Of a stretch of DNA of 64,000 nt, positions 54,954 to 64,000 are shown piece after piece (the stretch's first letter is position 1; each line of letters begins with the position of its first letter). A model generated the notes under the pieces. The model made no database searches. It saw only the letters and a program-made list of their open reading frames with translations, and was not told the origin of the DNA. Both the position numbers and the translations under genes were made by a program. Source of the stretch: Minwuiaceae bacterium (GTDB lineage Bacteria; Pseudomonadota; Alphaproteobacteria; Minwuiales; Minwuiaceae); assembly GCA_028278525.1 (NCBI GenBank), contig JANQEE010000038.1:1-64000 (forward strand), given 5' to 3'.

Positions 54954-56741
54954 ATGCACGCTTACCGGAGCCACACCTGCGGCGAACTGCGCGACGCGCA
55001 TGTCGGCGAGACCGTCCGCCTGTCCGGTTGGGTGCACCGCAAGCGCGACCATGGGAATCTGCTGTTCGTCGACCTGCGCGACCACTACGGCCTGACCCAG
55101 TGCGTCATCGAGACCGGCTCCGTACTGTTCGAGAAACTGGAGGGGATTCGGGCCGAGAGCGTGATTTCGGTGACGGGCCCGGTGGTCAAGCGCAGCGAGG
55201 AAACGGTCAATCCCGGCCTGGAGACGGGTCAGGTCGAGGTTCGAATCGAAGTGCTGGACGTCCAGTCGGAGGCCGAAGAACTGCCGATGCCGGTGTTCGG
55301 CGAGCATCAATACCCCGAGGATATCCGGCTGAAATACCGCTTTCTCGACCTCAGGCGGGAGCGCATGCATCGCAACATCACGCTGCGCAACCGGATCATC
55401 TCGTCGATCAGGCGCCGGATGACGGAGCAGGGCTTCATGGAGTTCCAGACCCCGATCCTGACGGCGACCAGCCCGGAAGGCGCGCGGGACTTCCTGGTGC
55501 CGAGCCGTCTGCATCCCGGCAAGTTCTACGCCCTGCCGCAGGCGCCGCAGCAATTCAAACAGCTGGTGATGGTCAGCGGCTTCGACCGCTATTTCCAGAT
55601 CGCGCCATGCTTCCGGGACGAGGACGCCCGCGCGGACCGCAGCCCGGGCGAGTTCTACCAGCTTGACCTGGAGATGTCGTTCGTCACGCAGGAGGACGTC
55701 TTCGCGGCGGTCGAGCCGGTCCTGGCCGGGGTGTTCAAGGAATTCTCCGACTGGCGGATCGAAGAGCCGTTCGTGCGCATCCCCTTCCAGGAAGCGATGC
55801 TGAAATACGGCACCGACAAGCCGGACCTGCGCATCCCGTTCGAGATCAGCGACGTCACGGAGGCGTTCGACGGCGGCGGTTTCGGCATCTTCGCCCGCAA
55901 TATCGCAAAAGGCGCCGTGGTCCGGGCGATACCGGCGCCGGGCTCGGCGGGCCGGCCGCGGTCTTTCTTCGACAAAATGAACGACTGGGCGAGGGACGAG
56001 GGCGCGCCGGGCCTCGGATACATCGTGTTCGAGGGCGGCGCGGGCAAGGGACCCATCGCCAACAACCTGGAAGCCGACCGGGTGCAGAAGATCCGCGAGA
56101 TCACCGGCGCCAAGGACGGCGACGCGGTGTTCTTCGCCTGCGACAAGGCGGACGGGGCCGCGAAATTGGCCGGCGCGGCACGGCTGAAGATCGCGGACGA
56201 CCTGGAAATGGTCGAGGACGGTGTTTTCAAGTTCTGCTGGATCGTCGACTTCCCGATGTACGAATTCGACGAGGCCGAGCGGAAGATCGACTTCAGCCAC
56301 AACCCGTTTTCGATGCCGCAGGGCGGGCTGGAGGCGCTGGAGCAGAAGGATCCGCTGGAGATCCTGGCCTACCAGTACGACATCGTCTGCAACGGCGTCG
56401 AGCTGAGTTCCGGGGCGATCCGGAACCACCGGCCTGACATCATGCTGAAAGCGTTCGAGATTGCCGGTTACGGCCAGTCGGAGGTGGAAAGCCGGTTCGC
56501 TGGTATGTTCAACGCACTGCGCTACGGAGCCCCGCCGCACGGTGGCCTGGCGCCGGGCATCGACCGGATCGTGATGCTGCTGGCACACGAGCCGAACATC
56601 CGCGAGGTCATCCTGTTCCCGGTCAACCAGCAGGCCGAGGACCTGATGATGAACGCCCCGTCGGAAGTCGAGGCCCGGCAATTGCGGGAACTGCATATCC
56701 GCACCGTGTTGCCGGAGGAGCCGGAGAAGAAACCCCAATAA
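54954..56741 (+). CDS. aspS: Aspartyl-tRNA synthetase
   Basis: Class II synthetase, 595 residues from ATG 54954 ([18 protein letters not shown]). OB-fold anticodon domain, motif 2 [19 protein letters not shown], the bacterial GAD insertion and motif 3 [14 protein letters not shown]. The open frame 22 codons upstream has no coding look. A TTGACA hexamer lies at 54881-54886 but no good -10 follows. Genomes of this class often have a non-discriminating enzyme that also charges tRNA-Asn; not decidable here. Confidence 0.96.
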   Translation: MHAYRSHTCGELRDAHVGETVRLSGWVHRKRDHGNLLFVDLRDHYGLTQCVIETGSVLFEKLEGIRAESVISVTGPVVKRSEETVNPGLETGQVEVRIEVLDVQSEAEELPMPVFGEHQYPEDIRLKYRFLDLRRERMHRNITLRNRIISSIRRRMTEQGFMEFQTPILTATSPEGARDFLVPSRLHPGKFYALPQAPQQFKQLVMVSGFDRYFQIAPCFRDEDARADRSPGEFYQLDLEMSFVTQEDVFAAVEPVLAGVFKEFSDWRIEEPFVRIPFQEAMLKYGTDKPDLRIPFEISDVTEAFDGGGFGIFARNIAKGAVVRAIPAPGSAGRPRSFFDKMNDWARDEGAPGLGYIVFEGGAGKGPIANNLEADRVQKIREITGAKDGDAVFFACDKADGAAKLAGAARLKIADDLEMVEDGVFKFCWIVDFPMYEFDEAERKIDFSHNPFSMPQGGLEALEQKDPLEILAYQYDIVCNGVELSSGAIRNHRPDIMLKAFEIAGYGQSEVESRFAGMFNALRYGAPPHGGLAPGIDRIVMLLAHEPNIREVILFPVNQQAEDLMMNAPSEVEARQLRELHIRTVLPEEPEKKPQ

Positions 56742-56873
56742 GCCGCCGAAGCGTGGATCTTGAATCTTACGCGGATGTAATGTTTGGAACGTGGCCCGTT
56801 AACCTTGGATTCCCACCTGTGTCGTACAGGGGAAAAAGCTCCCTGAAACGCTGGAATTCAAAGGAGCACGACC

Positions 56874-57107
56874 ATGTACGACCGACACGAAAAGCGGCAA
56901 CGCGATTCCTTGGACCTTATCGTCGACGCACGAGATATCAGGAACGCGACGTTGTTGCGGGCGCTCCGTTCGCTCTTCCGGACACCGAAGACCGTCTTTG
57001 CGAAATGTTACCTGGAGCCTCAAAGCAGAAGTGCCGCCGAGGAGATTAGGCCGATTGGTCGCCCGGTCGTGAACCCCCTCTACCTGCGCGGCCTCGATGC
57101 CCGGTGA
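56874..57107 (+). CDS. Small hypothetical protein (77 aa)
   Basis: Strong AAAGGAG site 7 bp before ATG. The 77 residues are basic and polar (MYDRHEKRQRDSLDLIVDAR...) with an amphipathic stretch LLRALRSLFRTPKTVF and no signal peptide or membrane helix. No family recognised. It stands alone between aspS (132 bp) and the convergent AraC gene. Good ribosome-binding site and lack of a competing longer frame favour a real gene, but no homology was identified. Confidence 0.5.
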   Translation: MYDRHEKRQRDSLDLIVDARDIRNATLLRALRSLFRTPKTVFAKCYLEPQSRSAAEEIRPIGRPVVNPLYLRGLDAR

Positions 57108-57136
57108 TCGAAGCGTCACCGGAAATTGACAACCCT

Positions 57137-57159
57137 GGCCCGGCTATCTCTGCCGGGCC
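57137..57159. terminator. Hairpin at the end of the araC-type gene
   Basis: GGCCCGGC and GCCGGGCC form an 8-bp stem around TATCTCT. It overlaps the stop codon of the minus-strand AraC-family gene and lies 30 bp past the small plus-strand gene. U-runs are poor on both sides, so termination is only likely. Confidence 0.45.
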
Positions 57160-57944
57160 TTGCGGCCGCCGGAGAAATAACGGCGCGGCGAAACACCGAG
57201 CGCACGGCGGAACATGGCGACGAACGCGCTCGGGCTTTCGTAGCCTACATCCAACGCAGTGGCGGTGACCGCGCCGCCGCCAGCCAGAAGTTCAAGCGAC
57301 CTGAGCAGGCGGGCCTGCTGCCGCCAGGCGCCGAAACTCATCCCAGTCTCCTGAACGAACAGGCGGGCGAGTGTCCGCTGGCTCGCACCAACCTGACGGG
57401 CCCAGTCCGCCAGACTGTTCGGGTCGGAAGGGTCGGCCTGCAGGGCGCCGGCGATCCGCACTATACGGCTGTCGCGGGGCATTGGCAGATAAAGGGGCGC
57501 AACCGGCAGGATTTCGATCTGGTCGAGAATGACCGCCATCAAGCGCGCGGTGGGCTCGTCCGGCGCATAGGCCTGCGGGTGCGACGTCGCCGCCAAGATC
57601 AGCTCCCGCAGCAAGGGTGATACGGCGACGACCCGGCAATCGGCCGGCAATCCCCGGCGCGCATCCGGTTTGACATAAAGGGTCCGCATTGCGAGCGGGC
57701 CGCGCATGGTAATGCTGTGTTCGACGCCCGGCGGGACCCAGACAGCCCGTTGCGGCGGCACGACGAACGCGCCGCCCGCCGTATTCAGGGTCATGACCCC
57801 TTCGGACGCGTAAACCAGCTGGGCGGATCGATGACTGTGCGGCGCTATCGCCGACCCGTCGGGAAAATTCTTGGCCATGGCGAGAACCGGCTGCGGCAGG
57901 CGCTCCAGGAGAGCCGGTTCGGTGATGTGGCCGGTTTCAGACAT
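57144..57944 (-). CDS. AraC-family transcriptional regulator
   Basis: 266 residues: N-terminal cupin-like domain (PHSHRSAQLVYASEGVMTL, PPQRAVWVPPGVEHSI) and a C-terminal pair of helix-turn-helix motifs (DWARQVGASQRTLARLFVQETGMSFGAWRQQARLLRSLELL region, then TALDVGYESPSAFVAMFRRALGVSPRRY). It belongs to the group often described as cupin-AraC, frequently controlling a divergent efflux gene. Divergent from the MFS transporter with 75 bp between start codons. Confidence 0.92.
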   Translation of the reverse strand: MSETGHITEPALLERLPQPVLAMAKNFPDGSAIAPHSHRSAQLVYASEGVMTLNTAGGAFVVPPQRAVWVPPGVEHSITMRGPLAMRTLYVKPDARRGLPADCRVVAVSPLLRELILAATSHPQAYAPDEPTARLMAVILDQIEILPVAPLYLPMPRDSRIVRIAGALQADPSDPNSLADWARQVGASQRTLARLFVQETGMSFGAWRQQARLLRSLELLAGGGAVTATALDVGYESPSAFVAMFRRALGVSPRRYFSGGRKARQR

Positions 57945-58019
57945 AACTTGACTTTATAGCGTGAGACCGACGCCGGCTAGACTGCCAAAATCAACCGACA
58001 AACTGAAAAGGCAGGGAAC

Positions 58020-59210
58020 ATGGTGACGCGCGACACCGCTAAGGTGCTGTTTCTCAATGTCGGGCATTTCTATGCGCACCTGTTCATGGTGCTGTTCGCC
58101 ACGGTGGTGCTGGCCCTGGAAACCGAGTTCGGCGTCTCCTACGGCGTGCTTCTGCCTTTGGCGACGGCGGGCTTCGTGGTGTTCGGGGCAGGGTCCCTGC
58201 CATCCGGCTGGCTCGGCGACCGATGGAGCCGGCCCGGCATGATGACGATCTTCTTCATCGGTATCGGCGCCGCCTCCATCGCCACGGGCTTCGCGCGCTC
58301 AACCTTCGAGATCGGCGCCGGACTGCTGGCGATCGGCGTCTTTGCGTCGATCTACCACCCGGTCGGGATCGCCATGCTGGTGGACGGGCGGGAGAAGGTC
58401 GGCCGGCTGCTCGGCGTCAACGGCGTGTTCGGCAATATGGGGCTGGCCGGGGCCGGCCTGATCGCCGGTATCCTGACCGACCTGATCAGTTGGCGCGCCG
58501 CGTTCATCGTTCCGGGACTGGTCGCGATTGCAACCGGTTTGCTGTTTCTGGCCTTCAACCGCAGCGAAGATCGCGCGGCAGCCGGCGCGGCAAAACGGGC
58601 GGCGGACCCGGTTATCCCACGCGCCACGATGATCCGAGTGATGATTGTCGTCGCCGTGGCGACCCTGGCAGGCGGCATCATCTTTCATGCCACCACCGTG
58701 TCGCTGCCGAAGGTATTCGACGAACGGGTTCCCGGACTGGTCACCGGAACCGCGGGCATCGGGTCTCTGGTGGCCATCGTCTTCGCACTGGCCGCATTCA
58801 CGCAGATCGCCGTCGGCCAAATGATCGACCGGTATGAGATCAAGCCGGTCTTCCTGTTGCTGGTGGTTGTGCAAGTCCCGCTACTGCTCCTGATCACCAC
58901 TCTGTATGACCTGCCGATGTTCGTCGCGTCGCTATTCCTGATGTGTCTGGTGTTCGGCGAGATACCGATCAGCGACACACTGGTCGCGCGGCACACCGTC
59001 AGCGCCTGGCGGGGCCGCGTCTATGCCGCTAAGTACGTGCTGTCACTGGGCGTCAGCGCCTCGGCCTTGCCGATGGTCGGCTACCTGCACGAGAGCGCCG
59101 GTTTCGATGCGCTGTTCGCCGTGCTCGCTGGGTTTGCCGGGGTTCTGGTGATCTGCGCCCTGGCGTTGCCCGGGCGTTTGTGGTTGCGCGTCGGGGTTTC
59201 CGCAACCTGA
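58020..59210 (+). CDS. MFS transporter
   Basis: 396 residues with about 12 membrane helices. Motif A-like GWLGDRWSRPG after helix 2 and NGVFGNMGLAGAGLIAG later. Helices are evident at LFMVLFATVVLALE, AFIVPGLVAIATGLLFLAF, SLVAIVFALAAF and VPLLLLITTLYDLPMFVASLFL (short pieces). Member of the fosmidomycin-resistance-like or drug/metabolite group by appearance; substrate unknown. Probably regulated by the divergent AraC protein. Confidence 0.88.
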   Translation: MVTRDTAKVLFLNVGHFYAHLFMVLFATVVLALETEFGVSYGVLLPLATAGFVVFGAGSLPSGWLGDRWSRPGMMTIFFIGIGAASIATGFARSTFEIGAGLLAIGVFASIYHPVGIAMLVDGREKVGRLLGVNGVFGNMGLAGAGLIAGILTDLISWRAAFIVPGLVAIATGLLFLAFNRSEDRAAAGAAKRAADPVIPRATMIRVMIVVAVATLAGGIIFHATTVSLPKVFDERVPGLVTGTAGIGSLVAIVFALAAFTQIAVGQMIDRYEIKPVFLLLVVVQVPLLLLITTLYDLPMFVASLFLMCLVFGEIPISDTLVARHTVSAWRGRVYAAKYVLSLGVSASALPMVGYLHESAGFDALFAVLAGFAGVLVICALALPGRLWLRVGVSAT

Positions 59211-59220
59211 CGACCTTTGT

Positions 59221-59272
59221 AAAGAAAAATGGGGCGCGCTGCTGAAGGGCACTATCGGGCGCAGCACGCCCC
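59221..59272 (-). terminator. Terminator of nrdJ
   Basis: On the minus strand GGGGCGTGCTGC and GCAGCGCGCCCC pair with one mismatch around an 18-base loop, followed by ATTTTTCTTT. It is about 90 bp past the nrdJ stop and also lies 20 bp after the convergent MFS gene. Confidence 0.7.
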
Positions 59273-59364
59273 CAAGGAGTCAACAGGGAGGACTACTGCC
59301 GGCAAGCGCGCGCATAGCACCTGCCGGCTACGCTACGAAACACGTATCGGCGCATGCGCCGGTG

Positions 59365-62300
59365 TTACGAGCATCCACTTGTCCCGCCGCAAGTATCACA
59401 CTTCATACAGGTCCCGTTGCGCAGCAGCGTGAAGTTGCCACACTCTTCACACGGATCTCCTTCATAACCTCTCATCCGCGCCTCGCGGATCTGTTCGACG
59501 CGGGCCGAAGCACGTTCGACAACAGCGACATCTGCGGTGGCGGCAACCTGCGTCGCGGTTGCAACCGCAGAGACGGCGGCACCCACGTCGCCGCCGGCCA
59601 GCTGGGCCGTGGCGGCGCCGTTGCCACCGCCGCCGTTCAAGACATACAGGTTGGTCCGCATGTAACCGTTCGAGGCCAGGCCGATCACCGCCGATAGCGG
59701 ATCTTCCGCCGCATCGTCATCGTCTTCGGCAACCGGGTTCGACTCCGCGCGGCCATGCCCCAGGCTGTCGAAATGGCTTTCGTTCGGATCGACATGGCCC
59801 AGATCGTTGCGGCCGAGATAGCTGACCGCCAGCTCGCGGAAGACATAGTCGATGATCGAGGTCGACATCTTGATCACATCGTTGCCTTCGACGATGCCCG
59901 ACGGCTCGAACCGGGTGAAGGTGAAAGCGTCGACGAACTCTTCCAACGGCACGCCGTACTGAAGGCCGATCGAGATCGCGATGGCGAAATTGTTCATCAG
60001 GCTGCGGAAGGCGGCGCCTTCCTTGTGCATATCGATGAAGATCTCGCCGATGCTGCCGTCGTCGTATTCGCCGGTCCGCAAATAGACCTTGTGGCCGCCG
60101 ACCATGGCTTTCTGGGTGTAGCCTTTACGCCGCTGCGGCAGCCTGCGGCGGCCATGCGCAACGACCTTCTCGACGATCCGCTCCGCGATGATCTGGGTCT
60201 GTTTGGCGGGCGCGGCCGCAACCACATCCTCGACCAGATCCTGATCGTCATCCTCCAGCGTTACCGCCGACAGCGGCTGCGAGAGTTTCGAGCCGTCTCG
60301 GTAGAGCGCGTTGGCCTTCAGGCCAAGCCGCCAGGACAGCAGGTAGGCCTGCTTGCAATCCTCGACCGTCGCATCGTTCGGCATGTTGATGGTCTTGGAA
60401 ATCGCGCCGGAAATGAACGGCTGGGCCGCCGCCATCATGCGGATGTGGCTGTCGGTCGAGAGATAGCGCTGACCGAGCCGGCCGCAGGGATTGGCGCAGT
60501 CGAACACCGCGAGATGTTCGTCCTTCAGATGCGGTGCACCCTCCAGCGTCATGGCGCCGCAGACATAGGTGTTGGCCGCTTCGATCTCCGACCGGGAGAA
60601 GCCCAGTTCCGACAGAATGTCGAAACCGAGATCGTTCAACTGGTCTTCGGTGAAGCCGAGGACGCGGGTGCAGAACTCCTCGCCGAGGGTGTACTTGTTG
60701 AATGCGAACTTGATATCGAAGGCGGTGGCGAGACCGGACTCCAACTGATCGATGACGCTCTGGCTGAAGCCTTTTTCCTTGAGCGCCTTGTGATCAATCG
60801 CCGGCGCGCCTTCCAGCGTGCCGTGGCCGACGGCGTATTCGATCATCTCGGCGGCTTCGGCCTCGGCGTATCCGAGCGTCTCAAGCGCCTCCGGCACGAT
60901 GCGGTTGATGATCTTGAAGTAGCCGCCGCCGGCGAGCTTCTTGAACTTGACCAGGGCGAAGTCCGGCTCGATGCCCGTCGTGTCGCAATCCATGACCAAT
61001 CCGATCGTGCCGGTCGGCGCGATCACCGTGGTCTGGGCGTTGCGATAGCCGTGCCGCTCGCCAAGTTCCAGCGCGCGGTCCCAGGCGCCTTTGGCGGCCG
61101 CCGTCAGACCCGGTTCCGGCACGCTGGCATCGTCCAGCGCGACCGGCGCGATCGACAGAGCCTCATAGCCTTCCTGCTTGCCGTAAGCCGCCAGGCGATG
61201 ATTGCGGATCACCCGCAGCATGTTCTCGCGATTGCGCTCGAAGCCGGGAAACGCGCCGAGTTCCGACGCCATCTCCGCCGACGTGGCGTAGGAAACGCCG
61301 GTCATCAGCGCGGTGACCGCGCCGCAGAGCGCCCAGCCTTCCTTCGAATCGTAGGGCAGGCCCATCGCCATCAGCAGCCCGCCGATATTCGCGTAGCCCA
61401 GTCCCAGAGTACGGAAATCGTAGGAAAGTTGGGCGATCCGGCGCGACGGGAACTGCGCCATCAGCACCGACGTTTCCAGGACCACGGTCCACAGCCGGAC
61501 CGCATGCTCGAACGCCTGGATGTCGAACTTGCCGTCGGCGTTACGGAAGGCGAGCAGGTTGAGCGACGCCAGATTGCAGGCGGTGTCGTCCAGGAACATG
61601 TATTCGGAACAGGGGTTGGACGCGTTGATGCGGCCATCCGACGGGCAGGTATGCCAGTCGTTGATGGTCGTGTCGTACTGGATGCCCGGATCGGCGCTCG
61701 ACCAGGCCGCGTAGCCGATCTGGTCCCACAGATCCTTGGCGCGCACGGTCTTCTCGACCTTGCCGTCGGTGCGGCGGATCAGCTTCCACTCGCCGTCGGC
61801 CAGCACCGTATCAAGGAATTCGTCGGTAACCCGCACCGAGTTGTTGGAGTTCTGGCCGGAGACGGTGAGGTAGGCCTGGGAATCCCAATCGGTGTCGTAG
61901 GTATCGAACGAGATCTCGTGGAAGTCCTGGCGGGCGAACTGGATCACGCGCTGGATGTAGTTCTCCGGGATCATCGCCCGGCGGGCCGCCAGCACTTCCT
62001 TTTTCAGCAGCCTGTTCTTGCGGGGATCGAAGCGGTCTTCGTCGTCGGCATCGAAGGCCGGCGCGTGACAGGCTTTGATGACGGCGTTCAGGTGCGTGTT
62101 GCAGAGTTTCGACCCTGCAACCAGAGAGGCGACCTTCTGCTCCTCGACCGCCTTCCAGCTGATATATTCCTCGATATCCGGATGGTCGACGTCGACGGTG
62201 ACCATCTTGGCCGCGCGCCGTGTGGTGCCGCCGGACTTGATCGCCCCGGCCGCACGGTCGCCGATCTTCAGGAAGCTCATCAGGCCGGACGACTTGCCGC

Positions 62301-63027
62301 CGCCGGACAGGGATTCGCCCGCGCCGCGCAGGTTGGAGAAATTGGTACCGGTGCCGGAGCCATATTTGAACAGGCGCGCTTCCCGGATCCAGAGATCCAT
62401 AATCCCGCCGTCATTGACCAGATCGTCGGAGATCGACTGGATGAAGCAGGCATGCGGCTGCGGATGCTCGTAGGCGTTCGACGATTCGGTCAGGGCGCCG
62501 GATTTGTAATCGACATAGAAATGGCCCTGGGCCGGTCCGTCGATGCCGTAGGCCCAATGCAGACCGGTGTTGAACCATTGCGGCGAGTTCGGCGCACCCA
62601 TCTGGCGGGCGAGCATGAACCGCATCTCGTCGAAGAAGGCGCGGCAATCGGATTCGGCATCGAAATAGCCGCCCTTCCAGCCCCAATAGGCCCAGGTGCC
62701 GGCCAGCCGGTCGAACACCTGCTTGGCGCTGGTCTCGCCGACCGTGTCGCGCGACTTCGCGCCGTCGTCCGGCTCGTGCCGCCAGAGCCACTCCGGAACG
62801 TCCGCTTCCTCGACCGGCTTCAACGACGCGGGCAGGCCGGCTTTCCGAAAGTACTTCTGCGCCAGGATATCGCAGGCCACCTGCGACCAGTGCGCCGGCA
62901 CCTCGATATCGTCCATTTCGAACACGGACGATCCGTCCGGATTGCGGATTTCACTACCGGTTTTCCGAAACTCTATATCGGCATACGGCTCGCGACCTTC
63001 GACCGTAAAACGACGCTCAATGCGCAT
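59365..63027 (-). CDS. nrdJ: Adenosylcobalamin-dependent ribonucleotide reductase (class II)
   Basis: Reduces ribonucleotides with a B12-derived radical and needs no oxygen. 1220 residues, usual for alphaproteobacterial NrdJ. Active-site segments are [34 protein letters not shown] and [25 protein letters not shown] (seen as separate blocks). The C-terminus has an Ala/Gly-rich linker and cysteine cluster CEECGNF...[14 protein letters not shown] for redox transfer. GGGGAA precedes the ATG. Implies the cell makes or imports cobalamin. Confidence 0.97.
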   Translation of the reverse strand: MRIERRFTVEGREPYADIEFRKTGSEIRNPDGSSVFEMDDIEVPAHWSQVACDILAQKYFRKAGLPASLKPVEEADVPEWLWRHEPDDGAKSRDTVGETSAKQVFDRLAGTWAYWGWKGGYFDAESDCRAFFDEMRFMLARQMGAPNSPQWFNTGLHWAYGIDGPAQGHFYVDYKSGALTESSNAYEHPQPHACFIQSISDDLVNDGGIMDLWIREARLFKYGSGTGTNFSNLRGAGESLSGGGKSSGLMSFLKIGDRAAGAIKSGGTTRRAAKMVTVDVDHPDIEEYISWKAVEEQKVASLVAGSKLCNTHLNAVIKACHAPAFDADDEDRFDPRKNRLLKKEVLAARRAMIPENYIQRVIQFARQDFHEISFDTYDTDWDSQAYLTVSGQNSNNSVRVTDEFLDTVLADGEWKLIRRTDGKVEKTVRAKDLWDQIGYAAWSSADPGIQYDTTINDWHTCPSDGRINASNPCSEYMFLDDTACNLASLNLLAFRNADGKFDIQAFEHAVRLWTVVLETSVLMAQFPSRRIAQLSYDFRTLGLGYANIGGLLMAMGLPYDSKEGWALCGAVTALMTGVSYATSAEMASELGAFPGFERNRENMLRVIRNHRLAAYGKQEGYEALSIAPVALDDASVPEPGLTAAAKGAWDRALELGERHGYRNAQTTVIAPTGTIGLVMDCDTTGIEPDFALVKFKKLAGGGYFKIINRIVPEALETLGYAEAEAAEMIEYAVGHGTLEGAPAIDHKALKEKGFSQSVIDQLESGLATAFDIKFAFNKYTLGEEFCTRVLGFTEDQLNDLGFDILSELGFSRSEIEAANTYVCGAMTLEGAPHLKDEHLAVFDCANPCGRLGQRYLSTDSHIRMMAAAQPFISGAISKTINMPNDATVEDCKQAYLLSWRLGLKANALYRDGSKLSQPLSAVTLEDDDQDLVEDVVAAAPAKQTQIIAERIVEKVVAHGRRRLPQRRKGYTQKAMVGGHKVYLRTGEYDDGSIGEIFIDMHKEGAAFRSLMNNFAIAISIGLQYGVPLEEFVDAFTFTRFEPSGIVEGNDVIKMSTSIIDYVFRELAVSYLGRNDLGHVDPNESHFDSLGHGRAESNPVAEDDDDAAEDPLSAVIGLASNGYMRTNLYVLNGGGGNGAATAQLAGGDVGAAVSAVATATQVAATADVAVVERASARVEQIREARMRGYEGDPCEECGNFTLLRNGTCMKCDTCGGTSGCS

Positions 63028-63345
63028 ATCAAATTCCCCACCAAGGATGTCCCGACCAATCCCGAGTGCGCCGCAATTTCGCCTTTGTTTTCAGGCTCTT
63101 TCGGACGCAGACGGGCTGCTTATCCGGCGGAAGTCTGCCCAAATGTTGTGGTGACTTCGTTTGGACACCCAAAATATGGCAAGCGTCATCAAAGGGCAAC
63201 AAAATATAGTGATCGCCCCCTTGAAATGTCCATATGTAGCGTTGGGATTGAAAAAGTTTGGAAAGTGGGAAGTCTGGACGGGAAGCGGCCACGGTGTCAT
63301 ATTCCGCCGATTCCTGCCCCGGGCGCCCGCTATCAAGAGTGGCCA
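63028..63345. other. Intergenic region between divergent nrdJ and NDUFA12 genes
   Basis: 318 bases without a gene, AT-richer than the surroundings. It holds two NrdR-box-like sites (63165-63180, 63197-63212) and a possible plus-strand -35 TTGAAA at 63221. I saw no cobalamin riboswitch features, though I could not fold the sequence. Confidence 0.65.
63165..63212 (-). promoter_or_regulatory. Pair of NrdR-box-like sites and nrdJ promoter
   Basis: Reading towards nrdJ, TCACTATATTTTGTTG (63212-63197) matches about 12 of 16 positions of an NrdR-type box (ACACTATATATTGTGT form), and GCCATATTTTGGGTGT (63180-63165) about 9-10. Their starts are 32 bp apart, three helical turns, as in known tandem NrdR boxes. 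A TTGTTG -35 in the distal box and CATATT -10 in the proximal box, 18 bp apart, would put the promoter under the repressor. Confidence 0.55.
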
Positions 63346-63687
63346 ATGACCATTAGAACGCGTTTTCTGACTTGGCTGAACGGTCGGCAGGTCGGCTCCG
63401 ACCATTTCGGCAACCGGTATTTCGTGGAAAAGAACGGCGGTCCGAAGCGCTGGGTGCTCTACAACGGCATCCCGGAAGCATCGAAAGTGCCGCCGGAATG
63501 GAATGCCTGGCTGCATTACACGATCGACGAACTGCCGGCGGAACGGCCGACCTTGCGAAATTGGGAACAGGACCACGTCCCAAATCTGACGGGCACGCCG
63601 GCCGCCTATCGGCCGCCGGGACATGTCAGCCGGGGCGGGCAGCGATCCGCCGCCACCGGCGATTACGAGCCCTGGCGCCCGGAATAA
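63346..63687 (+). CDS. NADH:ubiquinone oxidoreductase accessory subunit, NDUFA12 family
   Basis: Complex I accessory protein (B17.2-like), 113 residues from ATG 63346. VGSDHFGNRYFVEK, RWVLYNG, EASKVPPEWNAWLHYT and YEPWRP are the family's landmarks. This subunit is found in alphaproteobacteria and mitochondria, supporting the taxonomic guess. 39 bp before mlaD, a common neighbour. A very long frame reading in from antisense nrdJ is only a shadow. Confidence 0.94.
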   Translation: MTIRTRFLTWLNGRQVGSDHFGNRYFVEKNGGPKRWVLYNGIPEASKVPPEWNAWLHYTIDELPAERPTLRNWEQDHVPNLTGTPAAYRPPGHVSRGGQRSAATGDYEPWRPE

Positions 63688-63726
63688 CGCCGCCGCTTTC
63701 CTTTACCCGGCAAAGGAGACAGCCCG

Positions 63727-64000
63727 ATGGGCAACAACATCGTCGAAACCCTGATCGGCGCCATCGTCCTGGCAATCGCCGTGTTCTTCGTTGCATTCGC
63801 CTACTCGACGGCCGAGGTCAGCCCCAGAAGCGGCTACGACCTGACGGCGCGGTTCACCCGGGTCGACGGTCTCTCGGTCGGCAGCGATGTCCGGATGAGC
63901 GGCATCAAGGTCGGCACCGTGACCAACCAGACGCTGGACGCGGAAACCTTTGATGCCGTGGTGCATATCAACATCCGCGACGACGTGAAGATCCCCGACG
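63727..64000 (+). CDS. mlaD: Outer membrane lipid asymmetry protein MlaD (partial, 3' end missing)
   Basis: MCE-domain substrate-binding subunit of the Mla system. ATG 63727 follows AAAGGAG. The 91 visible residues show an N-terminal membrane anchor (TLIGAIVLAIAVFFVAFAY) and the start of the MCE domain (YDLTARFTRVDGLSVGSDVRMSGIKVGTV region). The gene runs off the window. Its partner genes mlaE and mlaF are 45 kb away at 17.6-19.1 kb. Confidence 0.93.
   Translation, partial: MGNNIVETLIGAIVLAIAVFFVAFAYSTAEVSPRSGYDLTARFTRVDGLSVGSDVRMSGIKVGTVTNQTLDAETFDAVVHINIRDDVKIPD

Noticed and set aside
59229-59432. 67-codon plus-strand frame between MFS and nrdJ ends
   Set aside because: Begins inside a terminator hairpin and overlaps the nrdJ C-terminal coding region.
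63028-63345. Cobalamin riboswitch before the B12-dependent reductase
   Set aside because: No obvious B12-box-like segment was found by eye; the region is better explained by NrdR-like sites.
59755-63687. A 1310-codon open frame on the plus strand antisense to nrdJ, continuing in frame into the NDUFA12 gene
   Set aside because: Composition is Arg/Val/Asp-rich shadow of a GC-rich gene, no domain or start signal is visible, and only the last 113 codons from ATG 63346 form a recognisable protein.
1-64000. tRNA, rRNA, CRISPR, integrase, transposase or phage genes
   Set aside because: Looked for in intergenic gaps and in predicted proteins; nothing matching was seen, although covariance searches could not be run.

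Overview
The window is GC-rich chromosomal DNA (hand counts mostly near 65%) from an alphaproteobacterium, most likely Rhodospirillales-like. Supporting evidence is the chromosomal core synteny (rpsF-rpsR-DUF2232-rplI, dnaB-alr-mlaE-mlaF-radA-cvpA-purF, fabD-fabG-acpP-fabF-mltG-yicC-gmk, lptD-surA-pdxA-rsmA), a mitochondrial-type NDUFA12 homologue next to mlaD, HolC next to PepA, and a class II ribonucleotide reductase. The genus cannot be fixed from the sequence alone.

Layout. (1) 0-13 kb is the most accessory part: a TauD-type dioxygenase with a 6-phosphogluconate-dehydrogenase-like reductase; a complete dipeptide/oligopeptide-type ABC importer (binding protein, two permeases, two ATPases) with a second, paralogous binding protein convergent to it; a ferritin-like diiron protein divergent from a class III CoA-transferase, with a perfect 26-bp palindrome between them; and a phytanoyl-CoA-dioxygenase-like protein. 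(2) 13-25.6 kb is one long minus-strand housekeeping block: S6, S18, a DUF2232 membrane protein, L9, cyclopropane fatty acid synthase, DnaB, alanine racemase, MlaE, MlaF, RadA, CvpA, PurF and an SDR. (3) 25.8-32.7 kb is a plus-strand fatty-acid synthesis and cell-envelope block (FabD, FabG, AcpP, FabF, MltG, YicC, Gmk) interrupted by one SDR on the minus strand. (4) 32.7-38.1 kb is the minus-strand RsmA, PdxA, SurA, LptD block. (5) 38.5-49.8 kb holds PepA-HolC, an ABC-F ATPase, Ndk, PurN-PurM, a DUF2066 protein, an AI-2E-family permease, the replication regulator Hda, an atypical SDR and a DUF2147 protein. (6) 49.9-57.1 kb carries polyphosphate kinase, exopolyphosphatase, RNase D, AspRS and a small unknown gene. 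(7) 57.1-64 kb has an AraC regulator divergent from an MFS transporter, the B12-dependent ribonucleotide reductase NrdJ with NrdR-box-like sites upstream, NDUFA12, and the start of mlaD, which runs off the window.

The genes mostly form tight operons with 1-14 bp overlaps. Purine synthesis (purF, purM, purN, gmk, ndk), outer-membrane lipid homeostasis (mlaE, mlaF, mlaD, lptD, surA, cfa) and chromosome replication or nucleotide supply (dnaB, holC, hda, nrdJ, radA) are spread over several of these blocks. I saw no tRNA, rRNA, CRISPR array, transposase, integrase or phage gene. The non-coding signals most worth following up are the 26-bp operator-like palindrome at 10.85 kb, the two long inverted repeats before ndk, the pair of NrdR-like boxes 32 bp apart before nrdJ, and a composition break inside the second binding-protein gene. 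No complete, obviously novel multi-gene system is visible.
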